This document shows, piece by piece, positions 8,597 to 15,854 of a DNA stretch of 22,062 nt. The translations under genes and the position numbers were made by a program. Positions within the stretch are counted from its first letter, which is position 1. Every line of letters starts with the position of its first letter. The stretch lies in contig DASUGM010000009.1 of NCBI GenBank assembly GCA_036274055.1, positions 1 through 22,062 of the forward strand. The letters are read 5' to 3'. This DNA is from DASUGM01 sp036274055. GTDB taxonomy: Bacteria > Acidobacteriota > Vicinamibacteria > Vicinamibacterales > SCN-69-37. Below the pieces are notes generated by a model. It did not search any database. It saw only the letters and a list, made by a program, of their open reading frames with translations, and was not told the DNA's origin.

Positions 8597-8794
8597 ATGC
8601 CCGATCGTGAAACGCTGAAACGAGCCCATCAGGATGCCCGTGAGGGCAAGTCGCCGAGCACGCAAGCCGGCGAATTCGTGCGCGAAGAGATTCATCACAT
8701 CTCACCAGCGCGGTCCGCGGCGTCGCGTTCGAAAGCGTCGCGATCGGCGCGGGCGAAACGCGCGGCGCAGACGCGGAAGCGCACTGGACACTGA
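8597..8794 (+). CDS. Small basic protein, DUF6496-like
   Basis: 65 aa. The first 34 residues (MPDRETLKRAHQDAREGK, then SPSTQAGEFVREEIHHI) match the conserved N-terminal half of DUF6496-type proteins, which are short basic proteins of unknown function. The usual second half, a Gly-His-Ala-Arg-Ser and Lys-Gln-Ala-Ile stretch ending in a Lys-Ala-Arg helix, is replaced here by a Ser/Arg/Ala/Lys-rich tail (PARSAASRSKASRSARAKRA). That tail resembles histone-like or nucleic-acid-binding tails. The start is fixed by a perfect Shine-Dalgarno 5 nt upstream. No signal peptide or membrane segment is present, so it is cytoplasmic. It is isolated between repeats, with no operon partner. Nucleoid or RNA binding is a guess from charge only. 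Confidence 0.75.
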   Translation: MPDRETLKRAHQDAREGKSPSTQAGEFVREEIHHISPARSAASRSKASRSARAKRAAQTRKRTGH

Positions 8795-8800
8795 GCACAG

Positions 8801-8840
8801 TGAGAACTCGGAACAGTGAGAGAGAACTCGGAACAGTGAG
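8801..8840 (+). repeat. Two-copy 20-bp tandem repeat
   Basis: The unit AGAACTCGGAACAGTGAG occurs at 8803-8820 and 8823-8840, a 20-bp period, with a partial related string (ACTGAGCACAGTGAG) just before. It lies in the 64-bp gap between the DUF6496-like gene and the aldo/keto reductase gene. It may be spacer DNA of the low-complexity kind; no regulatory role is visible. Confidence 0.7.
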
Positions 8841-8858
8841 AAATGATACGGTCGAGGC

Positions 8859-9851
8859 GTGACGCCTGCACCCGCACCTCGTCGTCTCGGCTCCGCCGGT
8901 CCGTCGGTTTTCCCCATCGCGCTCGGGTGCATGGGGATGTCGGGCATGTACGGCCCGGCGGATGAGGCCGAGAGCATCGCGACGATCCACGCCGCGATCG
9001 ACGCCGGCGTCACGCTGATCGACACCGGCGACTACTACTCGTCCGGACACAACGAGCTGCTCATCGGCAAGGCGCTGCGCGATCGGCGCGACCGCGCGTT
9101 GATCTCGGTGAAGTTCGGCGCGTTACGGGCGCCGAACGGCGATTGGCTCGGCTACGACGCGCGTCCCGCCGCGGTGCGGAACTTCATCGGCTACAGCCTG
9201 GTCCGGCTCGGCGTCGATCACATCGATATCTACCGGCCGGGGCGGCTGGACGTCGAGGTGCCGATCGAAGACACGATCGGAGCAATCGCGGACCTGATCA
9301 AAGCGGGCTATGTCCGCCACATTGGCCTGTCTGAAGTCGGCGTCGAGACGATTCGCCGTGCGCAGGCCGTGCATCCGATCAGCGACCTGCAGATCGAGTA
9401 CTCGCTCGTCAGCCGCGGACCGGAAGCCGCGATCTTTCCGCTGCTCCGCGAGCTCGGCGTCGGCGTCACCGCGTACGGCGTCCTGTCGCGGGGGTTGCTC
9501 AGCGGCTCGACGCCGGCGGCCGGTCGTGATTTCCGTGCTTACCTGCCGCGTTTCAGCGCCGACAACCGCGTGCAGAATCAGAAACTGATCGACACGCTGC
9601 GTGCGCTCGCCGCCGAGAAGGGCACCACGGCATCGCAGCTCGCGATCGCCTGGGTGTTGGCGAAGGGTGCCACGATCGTCCCGGTCATCGGCGCGCGCAC
9701 ACGGGCGCAGCTATCGGAATCGCTGGCGGCCTTGTCGATCGCGTTGTCTACCGACGATCTGACCCGCATCGAAGCGGCGATTCCGCCCTCCGCGGTAGCC
9801 GGCTCGCGCTACGGCGAGTCGCAGATGCGCGTGCTCGACAGCGAGCGCTGA
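8859..9851 (+). CDS. Aldo/keto reductase, AKR13-like, lacking the tetrad His
   Basis: 330 aa from GTG 8859, the only reasonable start before the conserved LGCMGMSGMYG segment. It is a (beta/alpha)8 NADP(H)-dependent oxidoreductase, cytoplasmic, substrate unknown. Visible family elements are IDTGDYY (Asp55 and Tyr60 of the catalytic tetrad), SVKFG (Lys85), the GYVRHIGLSEV strand, the IEYSLVSR segment and the C-terminal cofactor-binding VPVIGARTRAQL. The fourth tetrad residue, normally His in YYQHR, is replaced: the sequence here is IYRPGRLD, placing Gly128 at the His position. I recall YRPARLD-type variants in this subfamily, so this is probably a lineage feature rather than a mutation. No good Shine-Dalgarno is present (GAGG is only 1 nt from the GTG). 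A TGATAC hexamer at 8844-8849 could be a -10 box, which would give a very short leader. Confidence 0.92.
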   Translation: MTPAPAPRRLGSAGPSVFPIALGCMGMSGMYGPADEAESIATIHAAIDAGVTLIDTGDYYSSGHNELLIGKALRDRRDRALISVKFGALRAPNGDWLGYDARPAAVRNFIGYSLVRLGVDHIDIYRPGRLDVEVPIEDTIGAIADLIKAGYVRHIGLSEVGVETIRRAQAVHPISDLQIEYSLVSRGPEAAIFPLLRELGVGVTAYGVLSRGLLSGSTPAAGRDFRAYLPRFSADNRVQNQKLIDTLRALAAEKGTTASQLAIAWVLAKGATIVPVIGARTRAQLSESLAALSIALSTDDLTRIEAAIPPSAVAGSRYGESQMRVLDSER

Positions 9852-9872
9852 CTTGTGATTCGGTTCCGAAAA

Positions 9873-9986
9873 GCGATTCACAGGGAGAAGCACGAGAAGA
9901 CCTAGAGGAAGATCCGTCCGAGGTCTTCAACAGAACTCGCCCGGGTCTTTCTCCTGCTCGTCTCGGCCTTCTCCCTGTGAATTCGC
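9873..9986 (+). repeat. Palindromic dispersed repeat, copy C
   Basis: Best-preserved copy, 114 bp. The left arm GCGATTCACAGGGAGAAG pairs with the right arm CTTCTCCCTGTGAATTCGC, and the 16-bp core TCGGCCTTCTCCCTGT is at 9963-9978. The centre has CGTCCGAGGTCTTC, where copies A and B read CGAGGAGTTCTTC. It lies between the convergent aldo/keto reductase and barrel-like genes, where its stem could also act as a bidirectional terminator. Confidence 0.8.
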
Positions 9987-10011
9987 TCTGGGCAAGCGCA
10001 CTTCACTCATC

Positions 10012-10635
10012 TCAGCCGCCCCCGAAGCTCACGCCGATCGATGCCACGAAGTACTGATCGTCGGTCCCCGGGCTGAAGTAGTAGAACGTCCCCTCGAGCC
10101 GAGATCCGGCGACGCCGACGAGCAAGCCAGGCTCGATGTCGCGCGTCGATCGAAACCGGCGGAACGTCCGCGTGCGCTGCAACGCGAAACCGCCACGGAG
10201 CCAGTCCGTCGCCCAGAAGCTGAACTCGGACCAGTTGTAAAGAAAGTGGCGTTGTTCATCGCCGGGCATGACGAACTCACCTTCCGTGTACGCCTCGAGC
10301 CGCCGCCACGTGAGATCCGCCTTCACGCCGACGATGCCGCCGTCGGTGCTGCCTGCCACGAAACCCGCGATTGGCGTGAGCGCCAGCTTCACCTTGGTAC
10401 CGAACTCGAAGTTCCAGCCGGCAAAGACCGAGGTCGCCTTTTCGTCTTCGTAGTTGTACCGGACTTCGAAGTGCAGCGGTCCGCGGTCTGCGTAGGCCGT
10501 CGGTTGCACGAGATCGTCGTCGTCGGGGAAGAAGTAGTTGGCGACAGAGACGGTGCCGGTCCATTTCGTCTGCGCGCCGGCGGTCGCCGGGACAGCCAGG
10601 ATGAGAACCGCAAGAGAGATGCCGCGCCAGGTCAT
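10012..10635 (-). CDS. Small outer-membrane beta-barrel-like protein, unrecognised family
   Basis: 207 aa. The signal peptide MTWRGISLAVLILAVPATAGAQ probably is cleaved after Ala-Gln near residue 22. The mature part is a run of amphipathic alternating strands rich in Tyr, Phe and Trp (VSVANYFF, FEVRYNYE, SVFAGWNFEFGT, GTFYYFS) and ends in FVASIGVSFGGG. This is consistent with an 8-10-strand outer-membrane barrel, but the last residue is Gly rather than the usual Phe. I do not recognise the family; no enzymatic motif is visible. It starts 6 bp after the VWA gene stop, downstream of a 64-bp palindrome, with no clear Shine-Dalgarno. It may be the last gene of the same transcript or be partly isolated by that palindrome. 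Confidence 0.75.
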   Translation of the reverse strand: MTWRGISLAVLILAVPATAGAQTKWTGTVSVANYFFPDDDDLVQPTAYADRGPLHFEVRYNYEDEKATSVFAGWNFEFGTKVKLALTPIAGFVAGSTDGGIVGVKADLTWRRLEAYTEGEFVMPGDEQRHFLYNWSEFSFWATDWLRGGFALQRTRTFRRFRSTRDIEPGLLVGVAGSRLEGTFYYFSPGTDDQYFVASIGVSFGGG

Positions 10636-10636
10636 T

Positions 10637-10700
10637 GGGGGTCAAACAAGGGTCAGACCCCTTTGAGGACTCAAAGGGGTCTGACCCGTGTTTGACCCCC
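10637..10700. repeat. Near-perfect 64-bp palindrome (31-bp arms) at the 3' end of the VWA gene
   Basis: Arms 10637-10667 and 10670-10700 are separated by only GA. They match at 30 of 31 positions and contain GGGTCAGACCCCTTTGAG and its complement. The internal GGGTCAGACCC is itself nearly palindromic, a pattern seen in REP-type elements. The minus-strand VWA reading frame runs through the whole element and stops inside it (TGA at 10642-10644). Confidence 0.9.
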
Positions 10701-12783
10701 TACTCCAGCCCAGCGCAGTGAGCGCCTGTCGGGCCTGAGCCTCGTACGGTCCGCCGATCGCCAGGTACTTCTGGTAGCACTGGATCGCGCGTTCCTTGTC
10801 GCGGCTGCCCAGACTGCGTTCGCCTGCCGTACCGCGGAGCCGGCGCAGGTACCGCGCGTGCGATGCACTCCCGAGATTCAGCCAGCCGACACCGTCGTCC
10901 GGCGCGGTGTCGACCGCGCGTTGGAACGACTCGATCGCGTCGTCGCTGGCGCCCCGCTTCAGCAGGACCAGACCAAGAGCGTTGTGCGTGTCCGGGTCTT
11001 TCGGCCACCGCCGGCTGGCCTCGCGCAACAAGCTGACCGCGTCGGATAACCGTCCCGTCGTCAGATAGGCGTCGGCGAGATCGAAGTAGAGCGGTTCGTA
11101 GCCGGGCTCGACCTTGCGAATGCGCTCCCACAGCGTGGCCGCGGCAGCTGCGTTGCGCAGCGTGAACTCAGTGAGCGCCAGCGCGTAGTCCGCCCAGATG
11201 CCGGCGCCCTGGGCCGACGCCGCCGCGAGCTTCTCGCGGGCGGCTTCGACCTTGCCTTCACCGTAAAGCGCCCAGCCTTCGCGCGCGAGCGCGCCCGCCG
11301 CGGCGTTGGCCGGCGCGGCACCTGACGGCGCCGCGAGCCGGTCGCTGACGGCGGCGTGGATTTCTTCCATCCGCACCCGATCACGTTCGCCGCTGGCCGG
11401 CCCAACCGCGGTCGCTGGAGGGGCCACGATGGCGTCGCCGGTGACGTTGGTTGCGCCTGGAGCGTCGTTCGCCGCTGGCCGGCGCACCGCGAGATACCCG
11501 CGACGCGCGACGACGGTCACGCCGGGGCGTCGCACGCTGACTTCGATCCTCCGATACTTGCCGTCGAACGGCGTGGCCGGCGAGTAGCCGAGCAGGTAAT
11601 ACGTGCCCGTGATCTCCGCGATCCGATCGAGCGCCGGCCGCAGGACATTGCGATTGCGGACGCGCTCGCCCCCGGTCTCGTACGCCAGCGTCGCGAGCAC
11701 ATCGGCGTTGACGTCGTTGCCGAGGACGACGTGGTCGGTGGTGGTCAAGAGCGGTGATTCACCGAGCAGGTTGTCCATGCGCGGATCGGTCGCCAGGCCG
11801 CGCGCGTCGAGCGTCGAGATGCGCACGTTGTTCTGAGCCGCCAGTCCCGAGACATCGGTGACGCGATCCACGAACTCGCCGGTGTAGAAGCCTTCGGAAA
11901 ACAGCAGCACGTGCTTGGGGCCGGGAAAGCGTCCGAGGCCGTTGGCGAGCGTCTTGAGGACGTTCAGCGCGGCGATCGCGTCGTTCTGCGATTCGCCGGC
12001 GATCTTGGCGGCCTTGCTTTCGATCTGCGCCTCGACCGACGCGCGTCCGCCGCCGCCGACACCGCCGCAGTCAGCGGGGCGCTCTGTGCACGCCCGGATC
12101 ACCGCGGCGTCGAGGGCTTCCGGCAGGCGCCGGACCGCGATTCGATTGGCCTCTTCCTCGTCGATCACCTTTGGCCACTGCCGCATTTCGGCGTAGCGCG
12201 ACATGCCGGCAGGCAGCTTGACGTCGGCGAGCAGCGCCAGCAACCGATCCTTGTCGGCGATGATCTGATTGCCGAGCATCTTGCCTTCGACGACGACACC
12301 GGCGAGATCGCCCGGCCGCAGCCCGTCGTCAAGGAAACTGCGGATTGCGGTGCGCGTGCGATCGAAGCCGGTCGCCGACAGGTGCGCGAGGTCGAGCGCG
12401 AAGACAAAGATGCGCGGCGGCAGCCGGCGAACGGCGACGCCGTTTGCCGGTTCCGCCGCCGGTGGCGCCGCGGCGCCCGGCCCGGGAGCCGGCAACAGCA
12501 CGGGGTTGGCGGTCAACAGCGCGAGCGTATCGATCTTCTGGGATGCGCCGCTTTCACGGACGTCGAAGTCGGCAATGGTGAGATCGGTGACCGGCCGGCC
12601 GGTCTTGTCGAGCACGGAGACGTCAACCTGCACGACGTCCGCGCGGCCGCGGAACTGGGGTTGCGGCGGCGCGGGCACCTGCGCCCGCAGTGCGCCGAGG
12701 CTCGCCGCGAGGGCCAGCGCGGCCGTCAGCGCTCGGACCCGGCTATCTCGCAACGGTCGCAACGATAAGTGCGTATTTGTCAC
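10642..12783 (-). CDS. VWFA-related acidobacterial-type protein with C-terminal TPRs
   Basis: 713 aa from GTG 12783. A signal peptide (ALTAALALAASLGALRAQ, about residues 18-35) is followed by a beta region with VVQVDVSVLDKTGRPV and FDVRESG. This is the N-terminal hallmark of the TIGR03436-type acidobacterial VWA family. The VWA-like core (about 120-400) includes FVFALDLAHLS, HVLLFSEGF, a segment resembling the family's late Asp-Ala-Arg-Gly region (RISTLDARGLA), and YYLLGYSP. The usual MIDAS DxSxS is not intact (DLAHLS), so metal binding is doubtful. Residues about 495-690 are TPR-like helices (LYFDLADAYLTTGRLSDAV, HNALGLVLLKRGASDDAI). The start overlaps the upstream TolB-like gene by 41 bp; TTG 12762 or 12753 are alternatives. 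The last 20 residues are encoded by a palindrome. Predicted periplasmic or surface-exposed; partners unknown. Confidence 0.88.
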   Translation of the reverse strand: MTNTHLSLRPLRDSRVRALTAALALAASLGALRAQVPAPPQPQFRGRADVVQVDVSVLDKTGRPVTDLTIADFDVRESGASQKIDTLALLTANPVLLPAPGPGAAAPPAAEPANGVAVRRLPPRIFVFALDLAHLSATGFDRTRTAIRSFLDDGLRPGDLAGVVVEGKMLGNQIIADKDRLLALLADVKLPAGMSRYAEMRQWPKVIDEEEANRIAVRRLPEALDAAVIRACTERPADCGGVGGGGRASVEAQIESKAAKIAGESQNDAIAALNVLKTLANGLGRFPGPKHVLLFSEGFYTGEFVDRVTDVSGLAAQNNVRISTLDARGLATDPRMDNLLGESPLLTTTDHVVLGNDVNADVLATLAYETGGERVRNRNVLRPALDRIAEITGTYYLLGYSPATPFDGKYRRIEVSVRRPGVTVVARRGYLAVRRPAANDAPGATNVTGDAIVAPPATAVGPASGERDRVRMEEIHAAVSDRLAAPSGAAPANAAAGALAREGWALYGEGKVEAAREKLAAASAQGAGIWADYALALTEFTLRNAAAAATLWERIRKVEPGYEPLYFDLADAYLTTGRLSDAVSLLREASRRWPKDPDTHNALGLVLLKRGASDDAIESFQRAVDTAPDDGVGWLNLGSASHARYLRRLRGTAGERSLGSRDKERAIQCYQKYLAIGGPYEAQARQALTALGWSRGSNTGQTPLSPQRGLTLV

Positions 12784-13519
12784 GGCCGCGGCCTTCAAGA
12801 TACGCGAGTCTGGTGGCGTCCTCGGACCACGCCGGCACCGTGACGTTCTTTGTGCCATCGATCTTCTGCTTACCGCCTTTGAGGTCCATGATCACCAGGC
12901 GTCCGGTTTTTCTTTCCGAAAACGCGATCAGCGGTGTGCCTTTCGGCGCCCAACCGAAGGTCTGGCCGGGCACGGTTGGATGATTGATCCATTCGCCGAT
13001 GATCTCGTTCTTCAGCGCGATCGTGTAGACGTCGCTCATCTGCATCGCTCGCGCCGCGTCCATTGCTTCCGTGCTCGACAGGCCGCCCGTGGGGTCCGCC
13101 GACGTGCCGCCGCGCGCCAGGTCGCCGCCCATCGGCGTCGATACCGCGTTTTCCTTGCGTCGTTCGTGATTCGGCGTCAGCTCGATGCTCGGATCATCCG
13201 GCGAGGTCCGGCCAGCCTTCCATTCGTAGTACTTGGCCGCCCAGTCCGGCTGTGCATCGACCTGCATCGGACGGGCCGCGGCGCCGCCGTGCGCCGGGAT
13301 CAAGAAATGAAACGTCTCCTTGACCGACGCGTCCTTGTTCGGGTCGTAGGTCATCAGATAGAGCTGTGTTCCGTCGGGCGACCAGGCCAGCTGCCGAATC
13401 AGCTTGCCCTTCATCGCGCCGAGATTGAATTCAGCGACGACGCTTGGCGTCACTTTCAACGCAGCTGCCGTGGCAGGCGTCTGCGCGACGACGGTCAATA
13501 CGGCGATGAGAGGAAACAT
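12743..13519 (-). CDS. TolB/PD40-like periplasmic protein with a partial propeller
   Basis: 258 aa from ATG 13519. The sequence CAGGAG lies 5 nt upstream of this ATG; ATG 13522 and GTG 13525 would sit on or too near it. A signal peptide is present (MMFPLIAVLTVVAQ, then Thr/Ala-rich sequence). Blade-like PD40/TolB motifs include LAWSPDGTQLYLMTYD (near residue 45), FGWAPKGTPLIAFSE, and VPAWSEDATRLAYLEGRG near the C-terminus. Only about three or four blades are recognisable. The middle has a Pro/Glu/Arg-rich insertion with SIELTPNHERRKEN. A full propeller needs six or more blades, so the protein may be a truncated relative or may oligomerise. Its 3' end overlaps the VWA gene by 41 bp in another frame, so the two are probably translated together. 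Substrate or partner is unknown. Confidence 0.82.
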   Translation of the reverse strand: MFPLIAVLTVVAQTPATAAALKVTPSVVAEFNLGAMKGKLIRQLAWSPDGTQLYLMTYDPNKDASVKETFHFLIPAHGGAAARPMQVDAQPDWAAKYYEWKAGRTSPDDPSIELTPNHERRKENAVSTPMGGDLARGGTSADPTGGLSSTEAMDAARAMQMSDVYTIALKNEIIGEWINHPTVPGQTFGWAPKGTPLIAFSERKTGRLVIMDLKGGKQKIDGTKNVTVPAWSEDATRLAYLEGRGRDKYALIVATVAR

Positions 13520-13531
13520 CATCACTCCTGA

Positions 13532-13733
13532 TTACTTGAGACGGTCCAACATCAGCTTGAGCTCGATCGTACGCCGCAAACAACGACATCGCCGAGCCCG
13601 CGGCGCCGCTGACGCGTTGAAACAGGACCACCGGAAAGGCGGGCTTCTCGGTCCGCTTCGCGCTGATCGTGACAGACAGCGCGAGGATCAGGGACAGGCC
13701 CAGGGCCCATGGGGCCTTGGGCCTCTGGTGATT
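13532..13733 (-). pseudogene. Possible frameshifted remnant of a small exported protein
   Basis: Directly after the stop of the sulfatase-like gene, the same frame continues with a signal-peptide-like ALGLSLILALSVTISA and then KRTEKPAFPVVLFQRVSG and SAMSLFAAYDR, but has no usable start codon in frame. An ATG at 13703 lies one base out of frame with it. Near the end another frame gives IELKLMLDRLK and a stop (13532-13534), a natural-looking C-terminus placed just before the next gene's Shine-Dalgarno. One reading is a short gene with two frameshifts or an internal deletion; the other is coincidence in high-GC spacer. Product not recognised. Confidence 0.25.
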
Positions 13734-15854
13734 TTACCGTCCGAGCATCTGTCTGACGCGCGCCAGATCCTGTCCGTAAACGGACGGCGGTGCAGTGGCG
13801 AGATATCTCCCGCCGTAATTTCGCGCCTCCTCCATTCGTCCCTGCTTGACCAGCTCGAGCGTCAGGTTGAAGAGACCGTCGAAGTCGGTCGGATCGAGGC
13901 TCACCGCTCGTTTCCATTCATCGATCGCTTCGGCGGCGCGGCCAGTCTGCGCGAGCACGACGCCGAGCGACGTGTGCGCGCCGGCCAGCGTCGGATCGAT
14001 CGAGAGCGCGCGGCGCAGCGATGACTCGGCGTTCTTCAAGTCGTTGGCCTGCAGCTGCAGCGTGCCGATGTTCTGATGCGCCAGTCCGTTCGTGGCGTCG
14101 AGTTCAATGGCGCGCGTGAACATCCGCATGGCATCGGCGGGCCGGCGCGCGTGGCCATAGGCGATGCCCAGCGCGTTCAGCGCCTCGGTGTCGTCCTGCG
14201 GCAGCGTCGCCAGCAACGCGATCGCTTTGGCCGACTCGCCGGTCTCCGCGAGGTAGAGACCGAGTTTGACGTGCATGTCGCGCTGGGTGACGCCGTTCTT
14301 CATCGCCATCTCGAGCGTCGCGATCGCGAGTTGGCGCTGACCGGCCTGCCACAACATGAACGCCAGGCTGCGATACGCGTCGGCCAGATCCGGCCGTCGC
14401 TTGATCAGGTCCTGATAGATCACCGCCGCCTCGGCCGGCTTTCCGGCCACATAGGCCTCGCTGGCCCGGTGCAGCTGTTTGTCGAGTTCGATCAGCCGCT
14501 TGGGATCGTCAGCATCGGTGTAGCGGTCGCGCGCCATGACCGGGCTGCCGCCGGTGTACCCGAGCGCGCGCAATCGTTCGCGCGCCGCCGCGGTTTCCTC
14601 CGCCGGCCGGTTCGGCGCGTCGAGATTGAAGGTCGCGAGCACTTTGGTCAGCACGTCGACGCGCGCCGCGTCTGCCGCTGCCAGGTTGCGGAGCTCCTTG
14701 GGATCCGCACCGAGTTCATAGAGTTCGCGAATCGGCAGGTCGATCAGCTTGTCGCGATTGACGATGACGCCGCGCAGCGGCGCCCAACCGCGTGCCAGCA
14801 CCGGCATCATCGCTTCGAAATAGGACGGACGATCGGCGTGATCGGCGCCACCGATCGCCGGCAGCAGCGACGTGCCGGCGACATTGGCGGCCGCCGGCGC
14901 GCCCACCGCGTCGAGGACGGTCGGCAGCAGGTCGACGTGCCGCGCCGGGGAATCGATGACGCGGCCGCGGGGTGGCGCCGTGCCCGGCGCGATCTCGGCG
15001 ACGATCAGCGGAACGTGCAGCGTCGCTTCGTAGGCGAAGACGCCGTGGGTCATCTCGCCATGCTCGCCGAGGCCTTCGCCGTGATCCGCGGTGACGATGA
15101 CGAGCGTCGGCCGCGGCTGCGCCGCCAGCAGATTGAGCAGCGGCGCCAGCGCGGCATCGGTCCAGGCGACCTCGCCGGCGTAGGTGTCGGTGGCGTAGCG
15201 GGTCAGCCATTCGGCCGGCGGCGCGTACGGCGCGTGTGGATCGAAGACGTGGACCCAGCCGAACCACTTGTCTTTCTGCTCTCCAATCCAGCTGACCGCG
15301 GCGGCGACGGTGACGTCGGCGCGCCGCTCCGGCACTTCCACCGCCATGACCCGGCCGACCTCGCTGACGCGATCGTCGTAGACGTCGAAGCCGCGCTGCA
15401 GGCCGTAGCGCTGATCGAGCACGAACGCGCTGATGAACGCGCCGGTGGCGAAGCCGAGCGTCTTGAGCCGCGTGGCCATGGTCGGCTCGTCGGCGCGCAG
15501 GCGGTAGCCGTTGTTGTCGCGGATGCCGTGCTCGTAGGGATAGCGGCCGGTCAGAATCGAAGTGTGTGACGGCAGCGTCAGCACGGTCTGCGCGTGGGCG
15601 AACGTGAATCGCGCCCCACCGGCGGCGAGGCGATCGAGATTCGGCGTCGCCGCGCGGCCCCCGTACGATCCGAGCGCGTCACCGCGAAGTGTGTCGATGG
15701 TGATCAGCAGGACGTTCCGCTCGGCGCGAGGCGCCAGGACGAAACCACTTCTGGGCCACCACCAAAATGCGGCTGAGCCCAGCGCGAGGCCGAGGACGAG
15801 AAAGGCCAGGCGCCTCGCGATTTGCGATTTGTAATTTGCAATTTGCGATTGCAT
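13734..15854 (-). CDS. Membrane-anchored sulfatase-like (Thr-type) hydrolase with C-terminal TPRs
   Basis: 706 aa. A short N-terminus is followed by one membrane segment (LAFLVLGLALGSAAFWWW, 16-33), which places the rest in the periplasm. Residues about 46-430 form an alkaline-phosphatase-superfamily sulfatase fold: LLITIDTLRGD (metal ligand Asp54), TLPSHTSILTGRYP (93-106) with EHGIRDN, the metal-binding VTADHGEGLGEHG, and the domain-end LYELGADPKELRNLA. A linker (about 430-470) leads to about six TPR helices pairs to the end, probably for partner binding. The formylglycine Cys/Ser position is Thr93 and the usual Arg is His97, so this is probably not a classical sulfatase; Thr-nucleophile members of the superfamily cleave phosphodiesters. 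The first 13 codons, including the ATG, lie within an AT-rich inverted-repeat arm; no alternative start precedes the membrane segment. It is paralogous to the next gene upstream. Confidence 0.9.
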   Translation of the reverse strand: MQSQIANYKSQIARRLAFLVLGLALGSAAFWWWPRSGFVLAPRAERNVLLITIDTLRGDALGSYGGRAATPNLDRLAAGGARFTFAHAQTVLTLPSHTSILTGRYPYEHGIRDNNGYRLRADEPTMATRLKTLGFATGAFISAFVLDQRYGLQRGFDVYDDRVSEVGRVMAVEVPERRADVTVAAAVSWIGEQKDKWFGWVHVFDPHAPYAPPAEWLTRYATDTYAGEVAWTDAALAPLLNLLAAQPRPTLVIVTADHGEGLGEHGEMTHGVFAYEATLHVPLIVAEIAPGTAPPRGRVIDSPARHVDLLPTVLDAVGAPAAANVAGTSLLPAIGGADHADRPSYFEAMMPVLARGWAPLRGVIVNRDKLIDLPIRELYELGADPKELRNLAAADAARVDVLTKVLATFNLDAPNRPAEETAAARERLRALGYTGGSPVMARDRYTDADDPKRLIELDKQLHRASEAYVAGKPAEAAVIYQDLIKRRPDLADAYRSLAFMLWQAGQRQLAIATLEMAMKNGVTQRDMHVKLGLYLAETGESAKAIALLATLPQDDTEALNALGIAYGHARRPADAMRMFTRAIELDATNGLAHQNIGTLQLQANDLKNAESSLRRALSIDPTLAGAHTSLGVVLAQTGRAAEAIDEWKRAVSLDPTDFDGLFNLTLELVKQGRMEEARNYGGRYLATAPPSVYGQDLARVRQMLGR

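Noticed and set aside
8354..8698. Minus-strand frame with an internally repeated ESTGRRPRRAGE segment
   Set aside because: The repetition comes from the tandem palindromic DNA copies, not from a protein gene.
10246..10695. 149-codon plus-strand frame ending in the palindrome
   Set aside because: Antisense to the barrel-like gene; its end is created by the inverted repeat.
12783..12858. Longer start for the VWA protein at 12858
   Set aside because: It would bury the signal peptide behind an Arg-rich antisense-like stretch and overlap the upstream gene by 116 bp; GTG 12783 fits better.
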